From Watersipora subatra (lineage: Eukaryota > Bryozoa > Gymnolaemata > Cheilostomatida > Watersiporidae), in NCBI RefSeq assembly GCF_963576615.1, contig NC_088708.1, positions 57,771,196 through 57,835,195 on the forward strand: a DNA stretch of 64,000 bases, written 5' to 3'. Below are positions 11,401 to 23,300 of the stretch, piece by piece. The notes below the pieces were generated by a model. The model was not told the DNA's origin and made no database searches. It saw nothing but the letters and a program-made list of their open reading frames with translations. The number at the start of each line of letters is the position of its first letter. Position 1 is the first letter of the stretch. A program made the translations under genes and the position numbers.

Positions 11401-13833
11401 ATGTAAAATATTGCTTTGCATGCTATGATTGAAATATAAACACATAGTGTATTTGAAATTCATATTTAAAAAATCCGACATGTTTCACTTTTCTGATTCC
11501 CTAACACCAGTAATTTTTGCTAGATTTTTATAATATACTGTAATTAAACTGTCATACAGAGTTCAGACGGTCTGATCATCGAAGAGAATGACCACATGCA
11601 GAGCATATGCTCAAGGCTGCTAGGCTTGAAGAACGTCTCCTTTCAACATATCAACAATGTGATAGCCCACAAGATGTTGCATTTGCTTGCCCCTGCCACT
11701 CAGTCATCAACAGTTGCCAACCATCTCGGTATGTCGGATATGTTGTATGCTCCCGTTTTTTTACCAATCATAGATGTTAGCTATTTTATGTTGCTCATCA
11801 ATATCCAGTCATATTTCAGTTCAGCTTCTGGTGATATTATGACACAAAACTGTGATTTTGTCTTTGGCAATAGTGAACATTTAGTTAAACGTGAAATAAA
11901 CTCATTTTTATCAAAACACTTTGGTCCGTTTGGTCTTTCTAGGAAAGACTAAACATTTTATGAATAAAGTCTCATAAATGCCTAGCAAATTTCATAATAT
12001 TTCCTGGGGAGTTTTACTAACTGTCAAAAATAAGTGTGAGCAGTAATGGATTTTAATCAATGTGAATCATGGCCTCTAAATCTGATAATTTCTTTGACTC
12101 AGTAGGATTTGTAGTTGACTCGAACAAGTGTTATTATTAATAGGCCCTATTATTATTATTAGAAGCAGACATAGCCGGCATTTCCAGGTGAAAAGTACAA
12201 CTTGAATTTTTAATTTTAATTCTTTTATTTAAGTAATCTTCAAACAAATACAAGAAACCAATAAACAAAACAAAATTATAAATAAGATGAGCGAATCAAA
12301 CAAAATTTTTCTATTTTTCAACATTTTTTAATAAAATTAAAGTCAAAAATTGAAAATGCTTTGTTATTGCTGTATCAACTATTCGTTATAGAACTGCCTT
12401 GCATATTTATAAAAAGGAAAGTGGGTGGATGGTGTATGACCCAGCATTGCATGAAAATATTTAAATGTGATCAATGTCTGTCAAATTGGATTATTGTTCC
12501 ATGAATATATATATGATTATATTTTCTGTCTATTCTCAGCAGCCTGTACCAATGCGAACTTGTATTTACCATGGTTTTATTCACAAAAAAGTTTTTTTGG
12601 CCCCAAGTGTGGCGACTCCAAAATCTTTTGGGTCCAAGACCTGTGAGTATATCGAAAGAAGCCACAAGCGAATTTTCACGGAGTAGATTTTTTAATTAGA
12701 AGTTAGTTTCTATAGAGAATGATAATGAATAATACAATAAATAATAATCAATAATAATAATACAATCAATAATGCTGGTTCCACTATCATTATTGATTGT
12801 ATTATTATCTGGTTGCATAATATGTAATTGTTGAAAACGTTAATCTCCAGTTATTCTTCTAAACCTCTGCACTTCTTCTAGTTGACTTGAACATTTTCAA
12901 CTTACCCAGAGTTAGGATACACAGAATATTGCAAGCCGCACAATCTCCAAATATTGTCTTGTTATATTATTAAATTATCTTTCACTGGTTTGTAGATATA
13001 TTTTTACATACAGAATTCTTACCCGTTTTAAACCAATGCATGCATGCACACACTTATAGGCGGTTTTATTTCATAGCATGATGCCAGTACGCACAGGTTG
13101 TTTTTGACAGGTCATTATATCGAGCAAGTCTATGCTCACCCTAGCTACAAATTGTCTTCTCTCTTAACCTTGCCTCTCATGCCAGAGTCTAGCCTTCAGT
13201 ATAGCACTTTTCAATGGGACGCCTCTATAAGAACCATGCGACAGATGCTTATTGCTAAGGCTTACATGGAAGAAGGTTTGTCATCTAATCTTTTGTAATC
13301 ATGTAGTTAAGGACACCCATGATTTGACAATCGATAGTCACGCATCATATCTTTTGAGTTATGCTGTCATTTGCACATATTTCTACATCTTAGCAATTTT
13401 TGTCTAAAACTAGAATTACAAGCAAACCAATGATGCTTTTACAGGTATAAACTGGGGTGTAAAGGTGCGACCTACATCTAACTACAACAAATGTATATCA
13501 AATATAGTAGTTGCTCGAGGTAAGGATTCATCTTCTCTTGATATGAAAAGTTTGAGTGAGCCTGCTCTCTATCCCCGTTGGATGCCCGCTGAGGAAAGAT
13601 TACACGCTTACACTAGCGAAAGAGCGATCTCAGGATATGAAAAGTCGCTAAGCATGCTATGCAACAGCCAGAGTAGCATAGACATGATTGATGGTCTCAT
13701 AGACAAGGCCTGGAGTATGTTCGTCTCTCGTGCTTACACGCACCAATATAGCAGACATGGTCTAAACATTGATGACTTCCTAGATTGCTTTCGAATCATG
13801 GAGAGAGTAATATTTGACTATAGGAATCTGTGA
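8402..13833 (+). CDS. TUBD1: Delta-tubulin, complete six-exon gene
   Basis: Delta-tubulin is a divergent tubulin needed for triplet microtubules of centrioles and basal bodies. Coding exons: 8402-8547, 9370-9630, 9987-10179, 11560-11728, 13111-13275, 13445-13833. All have GT-AG borders and the phases close to 440 residues, near the usual 450. The protein starts MPFVTVQLGQCGNQLG (tubulin N-terminal nucleotide loop). Exon 2 holds the delta-type phrase GSGNNWAYGY. Exon 3 has the tubulin signature AGGTGSGLG. Exon 5 ends with MRQMLIAKAYMEEG, and exon 6 contains NLDI-like IDDFLDCF near the end, closing with FDYRNL. The start is certain because an in-frame TAG lies four codons upstream (8390-8392). 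Intron 3 carries a 99-bp MITE and intron 4 a long hairpin. The gene is convergent with the F-box gene. No defects are visible. Confidence 0.95.
11112..11210. mobile_element. 99-bp MITE of the CATAGACC family
   Basis: The ends are the 20-bp sequence CATAGACCTATTAACTATAC and its exact reverse complement, flanked by the 8-bp direct repeat TTGTGATG (11104-11111 and 11211-11218). The interior is AT-rich and itself nearly palindromic. It sits in TUBD1 intron 3. The same terminus occurs at 16380-16424 and 18573-18592. Confidence 0.9.
12754..12808. other. Perfect 21-bp inverted repeat (hairpin)
   Basis: In TUBD1 intron 4, 12754-12774 is repeated exactly in reverse complement at 12788-12808 around a 13-base loop. 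It is AT-rich (built on ATAATAATACAATC). I found no target duplication, so it may be a decayed MITE or simple-sequence expansion. Confidence 0.7.
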
Positions 13834-14340
13834 GTGAACATAAAAGCGAGTGATCGCCTAAGAACAAATACACAACTATATTTTAGTATATGAAAGAAGG
13901 TAATAATGAAATGATGACGATCTCGAGAAAGCGAGCGAGTTAACAGAATGAATAGATCGACGGTGTAGCCTATAGCAGTTGCCTACATAAATACATGATA
14001 GGTATAAATAGGTCCCAATATAGTAGTGGAATGTGCCAGTCGGTAAAGCTATTACCTTTTGATCATTTTCTTTAATATCCATTCCACACATTTCTGAAAG
14101 CGTCTAATGATACACGAGGTTAAAGAATTTATATAAAATACAAGCATAAAGGAGAGTCTACATTGAAGACAAATGCGTAAAAAATGATGCACAAATTGTG
14201 GCTGAGTCGATTACGATAAAAAAAGCTTGGCACATATCATGTACCCACAATGCAACTAGATGTCGCCACATCGATGACTAGGAAATGTTTAAAAAGACTT
14301 GATTCATGCACTCCGTGCATGGCCACCATCACTGACCACT
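13834..14340. other. Convergent intergenic gap
   Basis: These 507 bases separate the stop codons of TUBD1 (plus) and the F-box gene (minus) and must hold both 3' UTRs. I see no AATAAA on either strand that I would trust, and no gene. Confidence 0.5.
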
Positions 14341-17300
14341 TTACAGCACCACACAGCATCTGCAATACCTTTGCCTTCTTGTAGGGGTTCCGTCTTGAGG
14401 AGGAGTAGCAGGTGCGAAGTAGGCGTGCACCATCAGGTTGGGCAGCTGATTCTAACATTCATAAGAAAGTGTTAAATGTCAACTTTTGAAACAGCGTTTA
14501 AAAATTATTTACATTATCTGATATGCTCTTTAGTGCAGCACAAATTGCAAGACAGTTGCAGTCTAATGACATAGTCTATTATGAAGTTTTATAAAATATA
14601 TGACGACAATATTAATAAAACGGCAACAAAAGATCACAGGAAGTTGAGTTGGAGTATCTTACTTTGATTCGGCGAATTGCTTGTTTGGTAATGAGCTGGC
14701 AATCGTAGAGTTCTAAATGCTGGAGCGCTGTGCAGGCTGTCAGGTGCTCCAATGAGACGTCAGTAATGAGTGGACAATTATCTAATTCCAATACTGTTAG
14801 TTTCTCATTGGCAGCAAGGTTTTGCACCATTTCATATATTCCATCATCAGTAATTAATTCACAGTGTGAGAGACTCTGCAATAGCACGACAGCTTGAACA
14901 TTCTTGTATCAGTTTGATAAAAGCCAGTGAGTTGTAAAAGTGGAATATTCATGAAAACCAGAGATAAAATATTAGACTTGAAGGGGCAACAGATGAAAAA
15001 ATGACCATATATTAATCATATATTTACTAGTTCCAGTTAGTAAATTGTTATCCAATCTCGAACAAGCAAAATCTGAAGGTTTTTGTAAACGAACTGCATC
15101 GCTGGTAGAATTACATACCAAATACTGCATGTTGGCACAACCTTGAGACAAATGCTGTAACGTTAAGTCTGTAATCTGCAATGTGAGAACAAGATATAAT
15201 TTAGCTTCGTGTTTAAATGTAGTAAGATTTCTATACAGTATCAATGTTAATTTTTATGTTTTTGCTTATGACTATAGTACAGGTAAAAATGTATGCCAAA
15301 AATGTTGTTTACCTGTATAGCTCTTTGTGAAATTAGACGACACCCATGTTTTATTTATGAAGCACTGACGCACCAATCATTACACAAATCTGCTATATGT
15401 TCTGTATATACACACACAGAGAAAATAAAAATGACCTGCACTAATCATCTAATATTCATTAATAGGAAACACTAGAGAACTTGAACATGTTTAACAGTTA
15501 TTTGGAGGACGTACTGTTAGCAAACTTGTGTAGTTTTTCAGTATCACGGACAGCTGTTCATTACAAGTTACACAACACTAAGAGTTGTTTTCTTTTTTTT
15601 TAATTGTTCGTGAAAAAGTGTACGACTTGTTATGTTGTATTTTATTGTAGTTCACCAAATATACAAGATAGCTTGTCAAAGCCAATATTCTAATAATCGT
15701 TTGGTTCAAGTGTTCAACAAAGTGCTAAATTTCCCTACAGAGTGCTACAGCATCTACTTACAGTTGTACATTCTTCTAGGTCCATCTTTTCCAAATCTGG
15801 ACAATTCTACAAGCATATAGTATATCACCAACTACATCAGTGAAATCTGTTACCAATACAAAATAAACTAACATGTTGCCATAGCATTTAAAATAATTAG
15901 AGATGCCCCGATTCTAAATTCACCAGCCGATTCAGATACCGATCCAATATACCGATTCTTATTGAAAAATAATCCGATTCAGACCTTTTGTGCTGCATAG
16001 ATAGTTGTTCATTTTAATATGCAAATATAAACATAATGCAAAGAAAATATAGATATTAATTTATTTGTTTGTATTTATGGAAAAAAATATACGTGTGTAT
16101 ATACATATTCACATACTGACATACCGTGCATGTAGTAACAAAACAGTCCATGTTTCTTGTAATTTGTAAATAAAGGTAATTACTGTTAGTGGTACAGTTC
16201 TATTTGTGATAACGAAGTCTCTCTTCTATTGCTGCATGAACTGCTGCTCCTGTACAAGCTTAGAGCAAATCAACGTTTCTTTTAATTACCGTTAGTAATT
16301 CAACTCTCTCAGTAAGAAGTATCTTTCATCTATCACTATCAATGTAGCCAGTCGTACTGAAGGGGGACTCACTTGCCACCATAGACCTATTAACTATACT
16401 TATAGTATAGTTAATAGGTCTATGCTTGCCACAGATGATGGAGGACAGGCTAAACATCGATAAGCCACTAGGGTTACCATTTTTTGTATGGTACAAACAG
16501 TGTTTCTATATGATCCTGTCCAAGCTTGTACGAAAGCAAATACTTGGCCTCACGGAATGTTTGAAAAATGTAATTCCCTATTCCAAAGTACGAAGCAGCT
16601 GCAGTTTGAATCCAATTATAAGTTTTACGTCGGGTGGTGTCGTGAGAGCGTCCATCTAGCAAGCTCAACTGTTCTAGGTAGGAGATGATGCCAACAATTT
16701 TGTCGCTAATATATCCATAGTTTGTTCTTGTGAGTGGACTTTTATAACCCTTTCCATAAGGGTTGTGGCAGTTCAAAATGTCAAACAGTTGATTTATCTA
16801 TAATGAAAAGTTAGAAACAAACAAAAGCCATACATTTTTTAAAAATAACATTTTTTCAGTGTGGTAATGTTTGCTTGTGCACCATCGCAAGTTATGTTTA
16901 TAATCCTGATTCCATGTTCGGCGGTAAGGCGTAGGCACTGCTGTATCAATTGCGACTGTAAATCACTGTCAATCTTGTCTACATAGAAGTAGCCAATTGG
17001 ATGTCGTACACCGCCCATCACTGGAACGAGAAGAAATACCAGTGACTCGCTGGCTAACTTAGTTTTGTCTCCAATGGTAACATGGCCCTGCACAGAGTCG
17101 GTTGACTTCTCCAGACTAAGCTGCTTTCGGATCGCCATACTATCTACCACGAGACTGTATACATTGATTGCACATGTCGTTTTACTGATTATTTCAATGA
17201 CATCTGTTAAAAAGCCAGGATCACATTCTACAGACTCGAGCCAGCGCCTTAGAGTTCGTGCATTAGGAAGTTTGAACAACGTTCTGAGATAGGCGTATGC

Positions 17301-20300
17301 TTTTGGAGAATAGTAGTACAATGTGATAGCAAACTCTTTGATTTTTGGACTGTAGACCACTTTGGTTTTTGTATTTTTGTTTTTGGCTTCATTTTCTACT
17401 AGCTCTCGCAGGCAATCATCTATCAAGTCAAGCTTAGCGCTTTGAAGTTTATTTTCTTTTTGCAGTAATGCAAGCAAATTCTTCTGGATACGTGTGGTGT
17501 TTTGAAGCCTTTGAAGCATGTGGTTAAGCGTGTTTACTTTCTTTAAAAGATTCGGTATACGTACAGCGGGTGCGATTTTTGGTCTAACTCGTGTGTGCTT
17601 ATGTAGAGGGTCGGGAATGATCTCTTCAGATTGCTTGGCGGCTGTTGGCTCTTCATAGCAAAGTGAAGGTTCCAGGACTGGCTCATCTCGGTCTGGTAGA
17701 GATGATGTAGATGGTGTTGATTGGCATAACAGTCGTCTATGCTTTGGTTGAGTCGGTTGTAAATATTTTGGCAAAGAATCAAATACCCTTGGTACAGCAG
17801 CAGGCTTTAGTATGGCAGCCATCTTCATACCAGGAGGTCTACGATAGGAGTCTATTGTGAAATGATCACTGCAGAGCACAGAGTATTTGGAAGGCATTCA
17901 GTCCTTACGTTTTACGGCGTCTATCCACTTGTTACGTCTGTCTAGGTGTTTTTCTTCCGATGGAAAGATGTGGAAACTGAGTTTACTGTCTTTTGCTGGT
18001 GTATTAGAACATCCAAATGCACAGCAAAAATTTCTACTCCTCTTGCCCTGCAAATAATCAGTAAATGATTGCATTCTTATGAGACCATCATAAAGTCAAA
18101 ATCCTTCTGGTTGGGTTTAGCTATGCTCACAAATATAGCACAGCCATCACCATACTCATTTACTAGCCTATGTCCACCTGCCATGGTGATGAAAAACTTC
18201 ATGAAATGGGCAACACTTCGTCTACTTCGCGCTTGGCACCTTTTTGTGCGAAACAACTTTTCAAATATTAGTGCCAGCAATGAACTTTAGGAAAACATTT
18301 TGGAAAAACTATTATTTGTATGCATATCTCGGAAAAATCCAAAAGATTCCTTGCTCTTTATATCTAGATACCTCTCACAATCACACTTGAAAACAATTGG
18401 AGTAAAATTTACCTTCGAGTCATTTCCAGTGCTGGTAGTTGCTCCATTCTCCATGGCTTCCTACTTAGAACTATGACCTGGACTAGGCAAAGCGAACAAA
18501 GCAATGACGTTACGTAGCGAAGAATGTGGCTATTTAATTAAGTAGGACACAATGCTGAGCCTTGATGGATTAGTATAGTTAATAGGTCTATGGGTACAAA
18601 CGATACATTGTATCGGCAGGATCAAGAGTGTGATAGATAACTTTATGCAGACTGTTTAAATTACTTTCGTAATGCTATTAAATAGAAATATTACACTGCG
18701 TTTTTGTCTCCCATCTTTGTTATCTTGCTCGTGATTGACTGCAATAAATCATATCGCCGTAATTGGGAAATACCACACTTTGTGATTACGTCCTGACTAA
18801 AGCAAAAAGGTTCCTCAGCTGTGTTGATCAGGCTATAGACATGAAATAAATTGTGTGGCAGGCCCGAAATTCATTAGGTAAAAGTAAGGAGCTTGCAGAT
18901 GATAATTTTTTATTAGTGTAGCAGACTAAAATACGGTTTTCTGCAAAATAGTTGATCTGTAAAAAGTATTGCAAGTTTCAGAAAAGATCGGCCGATTCAG
19001 ATACCAAAATCGGGGCAACTCTAAAAATAATGGAAACATCCATCAGTTAAGTGCTGTCATAATGCATATAATTTAAATGCATACATTTACATGTATGCGT
19101 TTAAATGTAAAGTACACCCAGATGGCTACAGCTACTATATCACTAAATGTAAAGTACACCCAGATGGCTACAGCTACTATATCACATATTCACAGGAGAA
19201 TAACATAAGGTGACTGGTCAAACAATGACATCCGTGATGTAATATACATCATAGGTCATTTAACATAACGGAGCGCAGAAAGCAGATACAGCCTGTCATT
19301 GGAAAAAGAAGCTAGCTACACACTGGTAAAAGCTGAACGAGTAGCACAAGTAAGCCCCTAATCTATTGATCCTCATAGGAAGACTGAGCAAAGAGCTGAG
19401 AAATTTAAACCAGGAGCTCATTAATTGGACGAGATCAGAGCTTAACAATATCAACGACTGAATGACAATAACATTGTCGGTTTTTACCATTAAAAAACTA
19501 TTATTTATTAAAACACGAAAGAAATAATAATTTATTTAATAAATATAATCGTTGAGTAAATACAAATTAGGAATTGTTAATGCCTTGATTGTATAAATAA
19601 CGCAAAAGGTTACAATGTTATCGCAGATCTCATTCGTTGTGTGTCATGGCTGGTTGTAGAAAACTGAACATCTAGTATTACTCCAACGGCTGTGGCCACT
19701 CTTTACTTGAAGGTTAACTGGCAATATTTTAAAATTACATCTATTTGAATCAAAATAATAATGATATTTAATTTTCTGCAATGATTATGATATAAGAACA
19801 AACCAGCTTTTGTGACAAAAATGCTCGTAATGCAAGCTCCAAGCTGTGAGAATGTCAAAACAGATGATGATATACGATGTCAATCTTGGCGATTAACCAA
19901 TGCTAAACATGCGAAAAATGCACTCCTGTTGGCCTTCATTTAATACATTTTCCCAATCTAGTCGTCACGCCACTCTTTTTATCTATGATGCCAGATAATT
20001 ACAATGCAAAGTTTAAGCAGATTCCACAAATAACAAGTCTGCGCAGTATTTATACGTCTTGCATCGAATTTCAAGCGGTGGTTATAGAAGTGCAACAATT
20101 GGCTTGTGCGTACATCTTGTGGAGTGCGCTAGCAAAAAGTATTCCGCACAAAATATGGAAATTTACAAAACTGTAAAATTTAGCTATTCTCAAGTCACCT
20201 GTCACCTGCTCTCTTTTCATAAGGATTTTGAACATATAATTTTAAATATTTAGTTTAAAAGCAAGCAATTTTAATATAAATATATAGCATCGCAGGAGTG

Positions 20301-23300
20301 TCCGGTTTATATTTTGCAAAAATACCAAATCATTTTGTCCATTCACAACTTGAAGATGTCGATAAAACTGGTATTTGGTCAAAATTACGCTGAAATACAA
20401 CTAAAACCCAAATCTATAGTGTGATAATACTTTGTGTTGTCAGTTGACCTTGAATCTATACTGCACATCACCTTTCAATAAAGCACAAGCGCCAATACCA
20501 ACCTTTAAATGTTATAGTTGTGCTCAAATGACAGGCTGATATACTATTAATTGTGGAGACAACCTCCGCTATTAAGAGAGACAGTACTGACCTGTGCTAG
20601 AACAGAGAATCCTGTGTCAGAGAAATGCGAACAACAGGCAGCCTCCAGAGTAGTGAGTTTGTGACAATTATGACCGAGTGCTGATAGAGTAGCATCTGTC
20701 AGCCTAATGCACCCAGAGATACAGAAATAGGATATGTGTGGACAACTCTCGCAAAGTGTTTTTAGAGCTTTGTCCGTAATTTCCTACAACGAGAGAAGTA
20801 GGATAATGACAGATCATAATCGCTACCCAAGAGCTTATGTATCTTTGTGTAATGATTGAAATAACGATGGTATAAGTATCTTTAGGAGATGTACAGAAAT
20901 CCTTTCATATTATATGTTATGAACTGATCTGTGGCCTATGCACTTAATTTTGATTTTCATGAACTTGTGAGAAACATAAGTTTTTGTGCTTTATTGGTTC
21001 ACACTTTCTAGCTTGTCATGATGGTTGCTCTGATTCTATAATAAGGTTGTCATGTCAAGTCTGTGGCTAATTTGCAAGCGAGCGTCGATTCATCGTTGTT
21101 TGACAAGTTTCATATCATAACAACAAAATTTCTTCAGTCCACAAGGTGACTGCTAGACTTAATTAAGCCTAAAAAGAATTATATGTATTTGCAAGTGTAG
21201 CCAGAGTTGTTACACTACCTACAAATCATTAACACAATCTGCAAACTTAAAGCATTCGACTCAAAAGTTGAACAGCTTCTAAAAATCAATTAATCTGAAA
21301 CCTGAAAAGAATATGTACATGTAGAACAAAGAAAAAGATGTTGAGAGCATCACGTATAGTTTCCTTATCAGTAAATAAGCCGGTGCGTAAGGCTTTCAAT
21401 ACCAAAGAATATGAGTACATCTTATTTTAATAGCCGCTTCCGAAATATAAACACAAAATTCGGATAGTTGTAAAGGCATTAAATGTTGAGCAAAACTAGA
21501 ATGTTAATATGTCTATTTTGATGCCACTTACCACTATAGAGTGAATATCAATAGACTTCAGCTCTGGGCAGTTACTAGCTATAGCGTATATAGAGTCGTC
21601 TGTTAGCTGCAAAACGTTGTAGAAAATAAGAGCGGGGGCCATAACAGCCCATGCATAAAGAAGTAACCAGAATTGTGGCTAAACAGAACAGCAAAAGCTA
21701 GCTAAAGATTGCATAATACTGAATACAGCTATTGCAAACGCTGCTACAAGCAGTTTGCTTAGAACGATAACATATGAGTGGAGACAACTACATGTATTAC
21801 TAAGTTTCTATACAGTGAGGCCATAGCACCACACTCCCGTATAGCACTGCAAAGCCATCATGGAAACAGCCGTGTCGCTATCATCCTGTCATGATTCAGT
21901 GTCGCTGTTTAAAAGCGAAACACTCATGCGATGCGCCATCTTTGTGCTATGGAAATAGCCTTAGCAACCAGTGGGGTAGCATTTGCGCGTGCATAGGACT
22001 TGCTTTTCTTGTGCTTCAAATGCACGAACAGCAACCTTGACATAAGGCGGTAACACATCCGTCACTCTACTCGACCGCTCTATAACAACATGATCTACTT
22101 GTCAGCCTCGTGCAGCGCCTTGGCACCGGCGCACCCGGGTGTCGCTACAATACCGCTGTATGGAAACCAGCCATGAGCTGCAGGGATGCTATAGAAATAA
22201 ATGAAAAACTTAAATTGTCCCATCCATCTTAATGACACTGATAAATAGATTCTATTTAACTAGTAGATTTTTAGTACCGCTCAGTAGATCCTCTAGTATC
22301 GACTTCCACACAAAAAGTTGGTTGAAAAGATGCAACTGAGAAATGCTACCAGACATGGCTATTTTATACTCCTTGGTAAATTCATATCCTAGAATACAAT
22401 ATACAGTATATAAATAAACTTTGTTATTTTGATAATTGTAGAATATAGCATTAGATGTTTTCCTTGAACGTTAATACTAATTGGAACTATTTGACACCCA
22501 CCATAACTAGGATGTAGGCTAGAGATGTTTCTATAGAAAGTAATGCTAGAAATAACTGAACTCATAGCCATAAATCTTGACATATTAAGTAAATATAAAA
22601 AACATGGCTTTGAAAGAGTTTTTTCTTAAGAATAAAGCAAATAGCGATTGGATTGGAAAAATTTCATCAAAGCTAAAGTTACCTAGACAGCTTTAGTTAA
22701 TTGATAGGAGACAAAATCAACTAACAAGAATACAAAGTCAACTAACAAGAATACAAAGTCAACTAACAAGAATACAAAGTCAACTAACAAGGAGACAAAA
22801 GTCAACTAACAAGGAGACAAAGTCAACTAACAAGAATACAAAGTCAACTAACAAGAATACAAAGTCAACTAACAAGAAGACAAAGTCAACTAACAAGAAG
22901 ACAAAGTCAACTAACAAGAAGACAAAGTCAACTAACAAGAAGACAAAGCCAACTAACAAGAAGACAAAGTCAACTAACAAGAAGACAAAGTCAACTAACA
23001 AGAAGACAAAGTCGACTAACAAGAAGACAAAGTCGACTAACAAGAATACAAAGTCGACTAACAAGAATACAAAGCCGACTAACAATAATACAAAGTCAAC
23101 TAACAAGAAGACAAAGTCAACTAACAAGAAGACAAAGTCAACTAACAAGAAGACAAAGTCAACTAACAAGAAGACAAAGTCAACTAACAAGAAGACAACG
23201 TCAACTAACAAGATTACAAAGTCAACTAACAAGAAGACAAAGTCAACTAACAAGAATTTTAGCAAAAACATTTTTCTAAGGCATTTGCACGCAAGAATAA

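Larger units (their letters stand above)
15898..19023 (-). mobile_element. hAT-superfamily DNA transposon with nested insertions
   Basis: The ends are TAGAGATGCCCCGATT (15898-15913) and its inverted partner AATCGGGGCAACTCTA (15 of 16 matching), flanked by the exact 8-bp duplication AAAATAAT at 15890-15897 and 19024-19031. A subterminal phrase CCGATTCAGATACC occurs at both ends. The element holds the C-terminal part of a hAT transposase on the minus strand. It has been disrupted by a 45-bp MITE and by a P-like element. No N-terminal transposase or BED finger is visible between 18601 and 19023, so it is also internally deleted. It lies in the intron between F-box gene exons 9 and 10. Confidence 0.88.

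Noticed and set aside
18077-18280. Minus-strand frame of 67 codons between exons 1 and 2 of the THAP transposase
   Set aside because: It does not resemble P-type transposase, and the simpler model joins 18413 to 18047 in phase without it.
16380-18592. A single 2.2-kb element bounded by the CATAGACC ends at 16380 and 18592
   Set aside because: The flanks differ (CTTGCCAC and GGTACAAA). Each end has its own matching duplication partner elsewhere, so these are two separate insertions.
21810-22190. GC-richer stretch with TATGGAAACCAGCC and CATGGAAACAGCC phrases
   Set aside because: It looks repeat-like, but the two phrases are in direct rather than inverted orientation and no target duplication was found.
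22780-23271. Leucine/valine-rich frame resembling a membrane protein
   Set aside because: It is a by-product of the 21-bp array inside an F-box gene intron.
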